A DNA stretch of 20,817 nucleotides from Bacillota bacterium (GTDB lineage: Bacteria; Bacillota; Clostridia; DSM-8532). The notes beneath the pieces were generated by a model, which made no database searches, had not been told where the DNA came from, and saw nothing but the letters and a program-made list of their open reading frames with translations. This document shows positions 1-10,875 of the stretch, piece by piece. Each line of letters opens with the position of its first letter. The stretch's first letter is position 1. The stretch covers positions 1 through 20,817 of the forward strand of contig JAEXRM010000122.1 of the NCBI GenBank assembly GCA_023440865.1, in the 5' to 3' direction. Position numbers and translations under genes: made by a program.

Positions 1-225
1 GATGAGGCGCTTGTGGGTGCGCATCTCGAACTGCTCGCGGGAATCCTTGTACTTGTGGGGCGCGCGCAGGATCGTCATGACTTCCTTGCGGGTGGGCAGA
101 GGCACGGGACCGGACACCTTGGCACCGGTGCGCTTCGCGGTTTCGACGATGCGCTCGGCCGATGCGTCAAGCACCTGGTGGTCGAATGCCTTCAAGCGGA
201 TTCTGATTTTCTGTTTGTTCGCCAT
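1..225 (-). CDS. rpsJ: 30S ribosomal protein S10 (partial, N-terminal 75 residues)
   Basis: Reading the minus strand from ATG at 225 gives MANKQKIRIRLKAFDHQ and continues through the S10 signatures GPVPLPTRKEV and SREQFEMRTHKRL up to the window edge. About 75 of the roughly 102 residues normal for the family are present. S10 is part of the 30S head and, with NusB, forms the transcription antitermination complex. An SD sequence (GGAGGCC, 231-237) sits 5 nt before the ATG. In most bacteria this is the first gene of the S10 operon (rplC, rplD and so on), and the dedicated promoter and long leader found upstream here agree with that. The gene is cut only by the end of the window; nothing suggests it is broken. 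Confidence 0.97.
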   Translation of the reverse strand, partial: MANKQKIRIRLKAFDHQVLDASAERIVETAKRTGAKVSGPVPLPTRKEVMTILRAPHKYKDSREQFEMRTHKRLI

Positions 226-487
226 ACTGAGGCCTCCTTGAATGAATGATTGCGCTGGCGCAACAAGCATCTCGTATCCACACGGCCGGGTGTGTCGCGT
301 TACTTCAGAGAAAAAGCCCGAGGTCATCCCTGGGCTGCAACGCAAGAACACACATACGCTCGGAGAGCGCACGATTTCGTCCATGTAGAGCGACAAGTCG
401 CCTGACTTCCCAGAGTCAGACAATCTCCGCCGCAGTTCCCAGGCTGAGCCTGCCATCTGCGGTTTCATCGTATGCCATGTCACAGCA
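226..487 (-). promoter_or_regulatory. Long structured 5' leader of the S10 operon
   Basis: About 260 nt separate the predicted transcript start (near 487) from rpsJ, and no convincing ORF fills them. On the transcript, several hairpins can be read in order: an outer CCGCAG/CTGCGG stem enclosing CAGGC/GCCTG, then CTGACT/AGTCAG, GCGAC/GTCGC and CGCTC/GAGCG, and finally a GC stem followed by a U-tract (annotated separately). In E. coli the S10 leader is the target of autogenous control by L4. A comparable role here is an inference from position and structure; I have not matched it to a known leader family. Confidence 0.55.
311..336 (-). terminator. Intrinsic-terminator-like hairpin inside the S10 leader (candidate attenuator)
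   Basis: Read on the minus strand, AGCCC-AGG pairs with CCT-(C bulge)-GGGCT around a GATGA loop and is followed directly by TTTTTCTCT. This is the form of a rho-independent terminator. It lies downstream of the S10 promoter (494-522) and about 85 nt before the rpsJ start, so it would end transcripts before the operon and not behind a gene. That placement suggests transcription attenuation. The competing anti-terminator fold was not identified. Confidence 0.55.
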
Positions 488-493
488 AGAGCT

Positions 494-522
494 ATTATAT
501 CAGCGCATCGCCACCTTGGCAA
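494..522 (-). promoter_or_regulatory. Sigma-A promoter of the S10 operon
   Basis: On the minus strand a -35 TTGCCA (517-522) and a perfect -10 TATAAT (494-499) are separated by exactly 17 bp. The predicted start is near 487. It is the only strong promoter match between the PQ-loop-like gene and rpsJ, and it makes the S10 operon independent of the genes upstream. Confidence 0.8.
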
Positions 523-541
523 GGCTTTTTTCTTAGGGAAA

Positions 542-576
542 TCGGGCTTTCGGCGGCACACCGCCGTTATCCCCGA
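542..576 (-). terminator. Two-tier hairpin, possible terminator of the lon...PQ-loop gene run
   Basis: On the minus strand TCGGG pairs with CCCGA around an inner perfect CGGCGG/CCGCCG stem with a TGTG loop, followed by TTTCCCT. The U-tract is weak, so termination efficiency is uncertain. It is the best candidate for ending the upstream transcription unit before the S10 promoter. The remaining bases from 577 to 766 show no supported gene or strong signal. Confidence 0.4.
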
Positions 577-766
577 GCGGCCGGGCGACGATGCATGCGA
601 AACGGATGCAAACGCGCCTTGCAGGCCCTGTTCCATGGGGCAGCGCAGCCCTCGGGGCGCGTCCGGAGGAATCGCGCCGCACCATGCGGATCCTGTTTCC
701 AGAACGCGCGCAGCTGTGCAAACCCTTTGAGGCCTGCCGCAACGCGTCCCGCGCCCATGCCCGGAA

Positions 767-1066
767 TCAGGCTCCCGCGCCGTCACCCTGCGGCACCTTC
801 CGGTCCGCCTCACGGTCATAGCGCCGGTTGCGGAACCAGATACCGATGTCGGCGGACACCATCAGGGAATTGACGAGATACAGCGCCAGCACGATGTCGC
901 GGCTGTTCAACAGCTTGTGGACGATGCCGCATGCATAGCCGACGAGCAGGATGACCAGGAACGGCAGGCTCTTCCCCCTCGTGGTGCGACTCTTCAGCGA
1001 CTTGTGGATGTTGACGGGCCATGCCGCTCCAAAGCACAGCAGCATGCCCGCCTCAAACATGCTCAT
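767..1066 (-). CDS. Small PQ-loop/SemiSWEET-like membrane protein, 99 aa
   Basis: The start is ATG at 1066, chosen because an SD (GGAGG within 1071-1080) sits at proper spacing; the frame stays open further upstream but without a start signal. The protein has three hydrophobic segments (about residues 3-18, 35-52 and 57-77) and a charged C-terminal tail. The stretch WPVNIHKSLKSRTTRGKSL after the first segment resembles the loop after the PQ motif in PQ-loop/SemiSWEET proteins, with WP in place of PQ. SemiSWEETs are three-helix half-transporters that dimerise to move sugars. Transport by this protein and its substrate are not shown. It is the last gene of the minus-strand run, 106 nt after the lonB-like gene. 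The gene is probably real; the family placement is moderately sure. Confidence 0.75.
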   Translation of the reverse strand: MSMFEAGMLLCFGAAWPVNIHKSLKSRTTRGKSLPFLVILLVGYACGIVHKLLNSRDIVLALYLVNSLMVSADIGIWFRNRRYDREADRKVPQGDGAGA

Positions 1067-1172
1067 GATGTCCCCCTCCGATGTCTTCCCGCACCCCTGT
1101 GGCAGCACGGCTCGTGTTCGTCTCAGGCTGCTCGCGTACCGCGTTCGCGGTCGTCCCAGGCGGCCAACCGGA

Positions 1173-3581
1173 TCAGGTCCCCGGCCTGTACCGCGCCACA
1201 ATCTCCGCATACTTCTGCAGCTTGGCGTTGACCCGGCCGTTGACGCTGTCCGCGGGCCATTTGCCGCCGGCATCCTTCACGCCGGCCGGCACGCCCGTCA
1301 GGATGGAGATGCCCTCGTCGACCGTGCGGATGGGCCAGATGTGGAACAGGCCGTTGCGGACCGCCTCCACGACCTCGTCGCTCAAGACGAGATTCCGTAC
1401 GTTCTGGTGCGGGAGGATGACCCCCTGCCTGCCATTGAGCCCCCTGTGCCGGCACAGCTCGAAGAACCCCTCGACCTTGAAGGTCGCGCCGCCGATGGGT
1501 TGGATCATGCCGTGCTGGTTGACCGACCCGGTCACGGCGTAACCCTGGTAGACGGGCAGATCCGCAAGGCTCGAGAGGATGGCGTACAGCTCGGCGGTCG
1601 AGGCGCTGTCGCCCTCCACGCCGCTGTACAGCTGCTCGAAACAGATCGAGGCGGTGAGTGACAGCGGAATGTCCTGTGCGAAGCGGTTGCCGATGAAGCC
1701 GCTGAGGATGAGGACCCCCTTGGCGTGCGTCTCCCCGCCCGTCTCCACCTCGCGCTCGATGTCGACGATGCCGCTCTTGCCCATGTAGGTGGCGGCCGTG
1801 ATGCGCGAGGGCTTGCCGAAGGAGATGTCACCCATGTCAAGTACGGCGAGGCCGTTCACCTGACCGATCATCCAGCCGTCCGTGTCCACCATCAGGGTGC
1901 CGTCGGCATACATCTCGAACAGTGCCTCGTCCGCCTTGGCCGAGCGGCGCCGCTGTTCGGCGACCGCCTTCTTGACATGGGCCGCGCCGACGAGCGCCGC
2001 GCCTTCGACCTCGGCCCAGGTGGCTGCCTCGGCCAGAATGCCGGCGATGTCGTTGAAATGGGTTGTCAGCTTGTTCTGGTCCTGCACGAGCCAGGAGCAC
2101 TGGTTGACGACGGCGGCGACCCCATGCCGGTCGAAGTGCCTGGTTCCCTCCTTCTCGCACCATGCCGCGACGAACTGGGCCAGCCGGAATGCATTGTCGT
2201 CGTTCCAGGGCATCTCGTCGTCAAAATCCGCCTTGATCTTGAAATACTTGCGAAAATCGCGGTCCATGTTCCAGAGCAGGTTGTGGATTTCCGGGCTGCC
2301 GATGAGGATGACCTTGACGTTGACGGGTATGGGCTCGGGCTTGAGCGAGGCGAGGCCCATCACGTTCATCTGGTCCTTCATCGGCTCAATGGTGATCAGA
2401 CGTGTCTTGAGCGTGCGCTTGACGGCCTCGAACGACTGCGGATTCGAGGCAAGATCCGTCATCTGCAGAATCAGGAAGCCTCCGTTCGCCTGATGGAACA
2501 GTCCGGGCTTGATACGCATGAAATCGGTGGTCATGGCGCCCATCTCGTTCTCGTAGTCACACCGGCCCATGAGGTTCTGGTAGGTGGGATTGTAATCGAC
2601 GATGACGGGGGCGCCATGCAGCCGGCTGTTGTCCACCAGCAGGTTGATGCGGTACCGTTGCCGCGGATCGTCCTCCTGGCCACGCTTCATCATCATTTGC
2701 ATGAGCGCGGCCTGCTGGTCCTCCCCATAATCCTCCGTGCGCAAGGCGTCCAGATTCGCGAGAATGTCGCTGCGCACCTGCTCGAGGTACGACAGGATGT
2801 TCACCCGGTCGGCGTACTTGTCGCGCAGGTCGTCCATGTGCATGCCGACGGCGTACAGGGCGATGCGCTCCTCCCATTCCCTGACCGCATCCTCGGCCTC
2901 GAGCTCCACCTCGCGGATCTTGCGCACGATGTCCGCGGATTCCTTCTGCAGCAGCTCGATATTGCGCGTCAGCCCGCTCTTGACCTCCTCGTCCAACTCC
3001 TTGAACTCATCCTCGTCGATGGGATTGCCGTCCACCACGGGCATGAACCAGATGCCGGAGCTGGTCATCTTCACGCGGAAGTCGCGCTCGGTGGCGCGGG
3101 TGTTGAGCTCCGCCACCAGCAGGTCCTTCTTGTCCTTGAACTGCCGGATGATGCGGGTGCGTTCGGTCTGGTAATCCTCCCCGTCGAAGGCCTTGACGAT
3201 TTCCTGCTCGATGACGCGGATGAACTCCTCCATGTCCTTCTTGAACGCGCGCCCCATGCCGGCCGGCATGTTGAGCGCCTTGGGCTGGTCCGGATCTTCG
3301 AAGTTGTGGACATGGACCCAGTCCTCGGGAATGGGCATCTCGCGCGCCGCCTTCTGTACGCACTCGATGGCATAACGCGTCTTGCCTTCGCCCGAATCGC
3401 CGCTGATGTAGAGGTTGTAGCCATCCAGGCGGATGCGCAGGCCGAACGCGATCGCATCCGCGGCGCGACGCTGGCCGATGAGCTCGCGTGATGCATTGAC
3501 CCGGGAGGTGTCGGGGAAATTGAACTCGTACGGATCCATTTCCCTGCGGAGCTTGTCGGCGGATAACGGTGTGGCGTCCAT
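1173..3581 (-). CDS. LonB-like ATP-dependent protease (COG1067 type), 802 aa
   Basis: The start is ATG at 3581 with a perfect SD (AAGGAGGT, 3587-3594); the frame is open upstream but without a better start. The N-terminal part carries an atypical Walker A, GDSGEGKT (about residues 61-68). A charged, probably coiled helical insert follows (about 110-300). The second half of the ATPase contains ANGGFLIL (about 365-372, Walker B-like). A C-terminal Lon protease domain has the Ser in GDSAS (Ser659) and Lys702 in GGATFKVEGFF. The 43-residue Ser-Lys spacing equals that of LonA. There is no LonA-type N-terminal substrate domain and no transmembrane segment is evident. Bacterial members of this family are poorly characterised proteases that presumably degrade damaged or regulatory proteins. 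It lies 98 nt after rimI in a run headed by a classical lon. Confidence 0.9.
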   Translation of the reverse strand: MDATPLSADKLRREMDPYEFNFPDTSRVNASRELIGQRRAADAIAFGLRIRLDGYNLYISGDSGEGKTRYAIECVQKAAREMPIPEDWVHVHNFEDPDQPKALNMPAGMGRAFKKDMEEFIRVIEQEIVKAFDGEDYQTERTRIIRQFKDKKDLLVAELNTRATERDFRVKMTSSGIWFMPVVDGNPIDEDEFKELDEEVKSGLTRNIELLQKESADIVRKIREVELEAEDAVREWEERIALYAVGMHMDDLRDKYADRVNILSYLEQVRSDILANLDALRTEDYGEDQQAALMQMMMKRGQEDDPRQRYRINLLVDNSRLHGAPVIVDYNPTYQNLMGRCDYENEMGAMTTDFMRIKPGLFHQANGGFLILQMTDLASNPQSFEAVKRTLKTRLITIEPMKDQMNVMGLASLKPEPIPVNVKVILIGSPEIHNLLWNMDRDFRKYFKIKADFDDEMPWNDDNAFRLAQFVAAWCEKEGTRHFDRHGVAAVVNQCSWLVQDQNKLTTHFNDIAGILAEAATWAEVEGAALVGAAHVKKAVAEQRRRSAKADEALFEMYADGTLMVDTDGWMIGQVNGLAVLDMGDISFGKPSRITAATYMGKSGIVDIEREVETGGETHAKGVLILSGFIGNRFAQDIPLSLTASICFEQLYSGVEGDSASTAELYAILSSLADLPVYQGYAVTGSVNQHGMIQPIGGATFKVEGFFELCRHRGLNGRQGVILPHQNVRNLVLSDEVVEAVRNGLFHIWPIRTVDEGISILTGVPAGVKDAGGKWPADSVNGRVNAKLQKYAEIVARYRPGT

Positions 3582-3679
3582 TCCGTACCTCCTTGCGGCA
3601 CCGGCCCCCGGCCGGCTGGGTGATGGGCGTTCATTGTTCGGGATCAAGGCAGAACCGCCCCGGGCGGCTTCCGCCTGTT

Positions 3680-4174
3680 TCAGGCTTCGAGGCGGCTCCA
3701 CATCACGAGGGCGTCCTCCCCGTTGTCGGTGTAATATCCGCGCCGGACACCTTCAACCGTGAAGCCGAACGCCTCGTACAGGGCGATGGCCGGCCGGTTG
3801 CCGCGGCGCACCTCGAGCGTTGACGCCGTGACGCCGGCGCCTGCAAGCCCCTCGAGCAGGGCGGCAAGCAGGGCCCGGCCGATGCCGGCCCGCCGGAAGT
3901 CGGGATCCACGGCCACATTGGTGATGTGGCCCTCATCCATGACAATCCATGCGCCCGCATATCCGGCGACGCGGCCTTCGCACAACGCCACCAGGTAGAG
4001 CGCCCGGTCGTTCGACAACTCGTCCGCGAGCATCGCGCGCGACCAGGGAATGGTGAAGCACCGCGTCTCGAGAACGGCAAGGCGGTCCAGATCGCTTTCC
4101 TCCATGCGTCGGATGACCATGTCCAGCCGGCGTCCGACGCCATTCTCTTCTCCGCGACCCCCATACTCATTCAT
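3680..4174 (-). CDS. rimI: Ribosomal-protein-alanine N-acetyltransferase RimI (GNAT fold)
   Basis: RimI acetylates the N-terminal alanine of S18 in E. coli; in other bacteria its targets are less certain. The GNAT signature is clear: the beta4 strand ITNVAVDPDFRRAGIGRALL contains the acetyl-CoA pyrophosphate loop RRAGIG, followed by LEVRRGNRPAIALYEAFGF and the terminal GYYTDNGEDALVM. ATG at 4174 is preferred because AGAAGGG sits 6 nt upstream, giving 164 aa. A second ATG at 4120 gives 146 aa, closer to the usual length and matching the normal N-terminus (MVIRRMEESDLDRL), but has no clear SD. It follows tsaB by about 120 nt, the usual neighbourhood of rimI. The tsaD gene that often follows is not here. 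Confidence 0.9.
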   Translation of the reverse strand: MNEYGGRGEENGVGRRLDMVIRRMEESDLDRLAVLETRCFTIPWSRAMLADELSNDRALYLVALCEGRVAGYAGAWIVMDEGHITNVAVDPDFRRAGIGRALLAALLEGLAGAGVTASTLEVRRGNRPAIALYEAFGFTVEGVRRGYYTDNGEDALVMWSRLEA

Positions 4175-4293
4175 CCTGCACCCTTCTCGACTTTCCATCG
4201 TGCGCCATCCATCCTCCCCGATGTCCGCAGTTTTTCTTCCAAACCGCGCACGCGCGCATGCCAAGCGATGCGTCCGTCCGATCAGCAAGCCGG

Positions 4294-5010
4294 TCAGCGT
4301 GACGCACCCCGATGGAACCGTTCCGCCTGCGAAGGCCGCATGTAGGAGGGCTCCAGGGCGAACGGATCACCCGGCGCACCGGATACGGCCATCCTCTCCG
4401 CCAGCAGCGCCGTGGCCGCTGCACGTGGGCCGAACATCGCCGGATCCGCCGCATGCACCGCCAGATCGGAGTGCGCGTCCGCCCAGCGTTCGCGGACAAG
4501 GGGTGCGAAGCGTGCGGCGCAGTCGCCGACGAGCAGCACCTCGCGACCGAATACGGCCAGTGTGTCGGCCAGCGTGTCCACATGCAGGACGTTGTCCTCC
4601 AGCATCCGCTCCGCCGCATGCTCCGTCCTCAGGTAGAAGCCACAGAAAGCCTGCTGGTTGCGCGCGTCGACCAGCGGACAGATGACGCCCTTCCAGAACG
4701 GCACGGTGAAGGCAAGCGCCTCGAGCGTCGGGACGCCGTAGACGGGCTTCCCCGCCGCGTAGGCAAGGCCCTTCGCCGTGACGACGCCGATGCGCAGTCC
4801 CGTGAACGAGCCGGGTCCAATCGACACGGCAAAGGCGTCCATCTCCCCTGGGGACAGCGAGAGCGAGCGAAGCAGCTCCCCGACCATCGGCAGGAGCTTC
4901 TGGGAATGCGTCTTCGCGCCATGCAGCGATGCCTCGCCCAGCAGGACGCCGTTTTCGGACACCGCGCATGTCGCGGTCATGGTCGCCGTATCCAGCGCAA
5001 GGATCTTCAT
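4294..5010 (-). CDS. tsaB: tRNA t6A37 biosynthesis protein TsaB
   Basis: The protein starts MKILALDTATMTATCAV and contains the conserved SIGPGSFTGLRIGVVTAKGLA block (about residues 63-83), which identifies TsaB, an ASKHA-fold pseudo-enzyme. TsaB dimerises with TsaD and, with TsaE and TsaC, makes N6-threonylcarbamoyladenosine at position 37 of ANN-decoding tRNAs in the cytoplasm. Its 238 aa are normal for the family. Its ATG overlaps the TGA of tsaE by four bases (ATGA), so the two are probably translationally coupled. TsaD and TsaC are not in the window and must be encoded elsewhere. Confidence 0.95.
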   Translation of the reverse strand: MKILALDTATMTATCAVSENGVLLGEASLHGAKTHSQKLLPMVGELLRSLSLSPGEMDAFAVSIGPGSFTGLRIGVVTAKGLAYAAGKPVYGVPTLEALAFTVPFWKGVICPLVDARNQQAFCGFYLRTEHAAERMLEDNVLHVDTLADTLAVFGREVLLVGDCAARFAPLVRERWADAHSDLAVHAADPAMFGPRAAATALLAERMAVSGAPGDPFALEPSYMRPSQAERFHRGASR

Positions 5011-5531
5011 GCCACCTCTCCTTCCCGCACGAGCCGGATGCTCCGTCCCGCCTCGTCGCGCTCCGTCCGCAGCACGGTGACACCATACCGCCCGACCGGG
5101 AGCCTGTCGCCCGCCCGGTCAGGCCACTCGACAAGGCAGACGGCCTGCCCGTCGAAATACTCCTCCCACCCGATGTCGTCGAGCTCCATCGGGTCCGCGA
5201 TGCGATACAGGTCGAAATGGTGCAGCAGCCGGGACCCGCCGTCGGCTGCCCGTCCCTCGTAGCTGTTCACCAGCGTGAAGGTCGGACTGGTCACCGGCTC
5301 CGTGATCCCAAGGCCATGGGCAAAGCCGCGCGCAAACACCGTCTTTCCGGTACCGAGATCACCTGTCAGACAGACGGTGGCGCCCGCAGGCAGCAGCGCT
5401 GCGAGCGCCGCACCGAGCGCTTCGGTCTGCGATTCGCAGTCGCTGTGGCATTCCAGCATGCGCCAGCCACTCCCGAAGGATCCGCCGGCCGCCGCGAGCC
5501 ACGGATTGGTTGTGCTCTCCTCCCGCATCAT
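5007..5531 (-). CDS. tsaE: tRNA t6A37 biosynthesis ATPase TsaE
   Basis: The protein has a P-loop GDLGTGKT (about residues 57-64), then VTSPTFTLVNSYEG, the HFDLYR strand and the WEEYFDGQAVCLVEWPDR block, all standard for TsaE. TsaE hydrolyses ATP on the TsaBD heterodimer and is needed for turnover of t6A synthesis. Two adjacent ATGs (5531, 5528) overlap the amidohydrolase stop as ATGATG, behind AGGGGAC; this start gives 174 aa. An internal ATG at 5459 gives 150 aa, closer to typical, with a weaker GGGAG about 10 nt away, so the first 24 residues are uncertain. Both junctions of this gene are 4-nt overlaps, indicating an operon. Confidence 0.95.
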   Translation of the reverse strand: MMREESTTNPWLAAAGGSFGSGWRMLECHSDCESQTEALGAALAALLPAGATVCLTGDLGTGKTVFARGFAHGLGITEPVTSPTFTLVNSYEGRAADGGSRLLHHFDLYRIADPMELDDIGWEEYFDGQAVCLVEWPDRAGDRLPVGRYGVTVLRTERDEAGRSIRLVREGEVA

Positions 5532-6712
5532 GTCCCCTGTTCCCGTCGATAGGCGATCCGGCCGCCGATCACAGTCAGGTCGACCTGCGTCGACAGGGAA
5601 AACGGCGCGCCGGACAACACGATGAAATCGGCATCCTTGCCTGGTGTCAGGCTGCCGACACGATCCTGGATGCGGCAGACCTCGGCGGCACGCAGCGTGA
5701 CGGCGGCCAGCGCGTCCTCGGGCGGCATGCCCTCACGGACGGCGATGCCCGCACAGAGCAGCAGGTGCTGTACCGGCACCTCCGGATGGTCGGTCATGAT
5801 CGCAGGCCGCACGCCGGCCGAGACCAGCATGCCCGCCGCGCCGATCTCCTGATGCCGCAGCTCGGGCTTGGAGCGGTTGGTCAGGAGCGGGCCGATGACG
5901 ATGTCCACCCCGGACTCCCGCAGGACATCCGCCATCATCCATGCCTCGGTGGCGTGCTCGATCGTCAGGTCGAGATCAAACTCCTTGCGGATGCGCAATG
6001 CGGTCGCGATGTCATCGGCGCGGTGTGCGTGCGCCTTGACGACCAGCTCGCCGCGCAGCACGGGCAGGAGCGCTTCGAGCTTCATGTCGTACTCCGGCCT
6101 GTCATGCTCGTCCGGATCGGCTTCATGCTCCTCGAGAAGTGCCTGGTACTCGCGTGCCTTCATGAGCTGCTCGCGCAGCAATGCGGCAGTCGCCATGCGG
6201 GTTGTCGGCGTCTGGTGCTTCTCATGGTACACCGATTTCGGATTCTCGCCGAAGGCGATCTTCATGGCGCAGGGAACCCGGAAGGCCATTTCATCCACCG
6301 TGCGTCCCACCGTCTTGAGCGCGGCGAACTGGCCGCCGATGACGTTGGCGCTTCCCGGCCCCGTCACAACCGTCGTCACGCCGCCCGCCACCGCCTCGCG
6401 GAAGGCGCGGTCCGCATGGTGGACGCCGTCGAGGGCGCGCAGGTGCGGCGTGACCGGATCGGTCATCTCATTGCCGTCGTCTCCCTCGAATCCGAGGCCA
6501 TCGCCGAAAATGCCCACATGGCAATGGGCGTCGACCAGCCCAGGCAGCACATGGCGGCCGGCCGCGTCGATCACCTCGTCCTCCGGCCCGGGGGCCGGAC
6601 AGTCGGACATCGGTCCGACCGACATGATCCGGCCGTCCCGGACGGCAAGATATCCGGCTTCAACCGGCGGGCCGTCCATGGTATACAAATGCGCATTGCG
6701 CAGCATGAGCAT
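5528..6712 (-). CDS. Amidohydrolase, imidazolonepropionase-like (COG1228 type), 394 aa
   Basis: This is a cyclic amidohydrolase with a small beta-domain at both ends and a metal-dependent TIM barrel. Visible metal or catalytic residues are the HCH motif (His63, His65) in LPGLVDAHCHVG, VKAHAHRADD (His228/His230), IEHATEAW (His253) and MTDHPEVP (Asp308). The C-terminal VGSLTPGKDADFIVLSG is typical of the superfamily. The segment AFGENPKSVYHEK followed by TRMATAALLREQL is typical of uncharacterised COG1228 members; the substrate (a cyclic amide, lactam or dipeptide) cannot be told from sequence. ATG at 6712 has AAGGAG 6 nt upstream. It starts 38 nt after lon and overlaps tsaE by 4 nt, so it is cotranscribed with both. 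No signal peptide is seen. Confidence 0.9.
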   Translation of the reverse strand: MLMLRNAHLYTMDGPPVEAGYLAVRDGRIMSVGPMSDCPAPGPEDEVIDAAGRHVLPGLVDAHCHVGIFGDGLGFEGDDGNEMTDPVTPHLRALDGVHHADRAFREAVAGGVTTVVTGPGSANVIGGQFAALKTVGRTVDEMAFRVPCAMKIAFGENPKSVYHEKHQTPTTRMATAALLREQLMKAREYQALLEEHEADPDEHDRPEYDMKLEALLPVLRGELVVKAHAHRADDIATALRIRKEFDLDLTIEHATEAWMMADVLRESGVDIVIGPLLTNRSKPELRHQEIGAAGMLVSAGVRPAIMTDHPEVPVQHLLLCAGIAVREGMPPEDALAAVTLRAAEVCRIQDRVGSLTPGKDADFIVLSGAPFSLSTQVDLTVIGGRIAYRREQGT

Positions 6713-6750
6713 GCGTGTCTCCTTTGCGCCGGGAATGGCGCGATCATTGA

Positions 6751-9201
<2,451 letters not shown>

Positions 9202-9311
9202 GTCGCATCCTCTCGACCGGCCAGAAAACGGTTGCGTTCCGCGTGGCTTGTTGCCAGGGACTGTTCGTGCCTTCTGGAACGGGTTTCGGCCGGCTGTCCA
9301 AAGTCTATTTC

Positions 9312-9340
9312 ATTATACGCATGGCTCCATGCATTTTCAA
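9312..9340 (-). promoter_or_regulatory. Sigma-A promoter of lon with a palindrome in the spacer
   Basis: On the minus strand TTGAAA (9335-9340) and a perfect TATAAT (9312-9317) are separated by 17 bp. The spacer contains the inverted repeat GCATGG-CT-CCATGC (9319-9332), placed where a bound repressor would block RNA polymerase. The leader to the lon start is about 100 nt. Confidence 0.8.
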
Positions 9341-9468
9341 TCAAGCCGGAACAGGGCCCTTGACGTCTTGATGATCGATTTTACCCTTCTTTGACGACAT
9401 TCACGCCGGAAGGCGGATCCGATTCATCTGTTTTTGGGTCCGGAGAAGCGTGCACGCAGGAGCAAGCG

Positions 9469-9501
9469 AAAAAGGAATGCCCAAACTCGGCATTCCTTTT
9501 T
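9469..9501 (-). terminator. Distal intrinsic terminator behind tuf (second copy)
   Basis: A perfect 13-bp stem (9469-9481 with 9489-9501) with a 7-nt loop has an A5 tract at one foot and T5 at the other, so it can act on either strand. It is identical in sequence to the core of the proximal copy at 9567-9599. Confidence 0.85.
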
Positions 9502-9533
9502 GATAAAGGGCAGGTAATGTTTCAGACGACTAT

Positions 9534-9628
9534 ATGACCTATGGCATAACCTGCCCTATGCATATCAAAAAGGAATGCCCAAACTCGGCATTCCTTTTTG
9601 ATAAAGGGCAGGTAATGCCCTAGGTCAT
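9534..9628. repeat. 95-bp nested palindrome enclosing the proximal terminator
   Basis: Arms at 9534-9557 and 9605-9628 (24 nt each) are inverted repeats matching at 22 of 24 positions, and they flank the 17-bp terminator stem at 9563-9603. The whole forms one long imperfect hairpin starting two bases after the tuf stop codon on the transcript. Confidence 0.85.
9563..9603 (-). terminator. Proximal intrinsic terminator of tuf
   Basis: The stem runs 17 bp without mismatch (9563-9579 with 9587-9603), including TATC/GATA beyond the A5/T5 tracts, with a 7-nt loop. On the tuf transcript the 3' arm ends in TTTTT. It lies within 70 nt of the tuf stop and is the natural end of the str operon. Confidence 0.9.
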
Positions 9629-9629
9629 T

Positions 9630-10835
<1,206 letters not shown>

Positions 10836-10875
10836 GGAAATGAACCCTCCTTCATCGAATCACTGATGATTCACG

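Larger units (their letters stand above)
9469..9617. repeat. Perfect 51-bp direct repeat (9469-9519 and 9567-9617)
   Basis: The 51 bases at 9469-9519 recur without a mismatch at 9567-9617, offset by 98. Each copy holds one terminator hairpin plus the adjoining AGGGCAGGTAATG segment. The 47 bases between the copies contain the inverted partner of the tuf-proximal arm. The identity of the copies points to a recent duplication or to selection. Confidence 0.95.

Noticed and set aside
567..758. A 63-codon minus-strand ORF between the PQ-loop-like gene and the S10 promoter.
   Set aside because: It has no SD at proper spacing, its composition is that of GC-rich out-of-frame DNA, and it runs through the candidate terminator hairpin.
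1139..1150. CCGCG-TT-CGCGG inverted repeat between the lonB-like and PQ-loop-like genes.
   Set aside because: It is short, has a two-base loop and no U-tract, and is expected by chance in GC-rich DNA.
1725..3491. Long plus-strand open frame (588 codons) opposite the lonB-like gene.
   Set aside because: It is an antisense shadow of a well-supported protease gene; no start signal and Val/His/Asp/Leu-rich composition typical of antisense frames in GC-rich genes.
9380..9396. CtsR-box-like sequence upstream of lon (minus strand, CGTCAAA-GAA-GGGTAAA).
   Set aside because: The second half-site is poor and the element lies about 40 bp upstream of the -35, too far for the usual CtsR repression; no second site supports it.
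9202..9420. CIRCE (HrcA) operator before lon.
   Set aside because: No TTAGCACTC/GAGTGCTAA-like inverted repeat is present.
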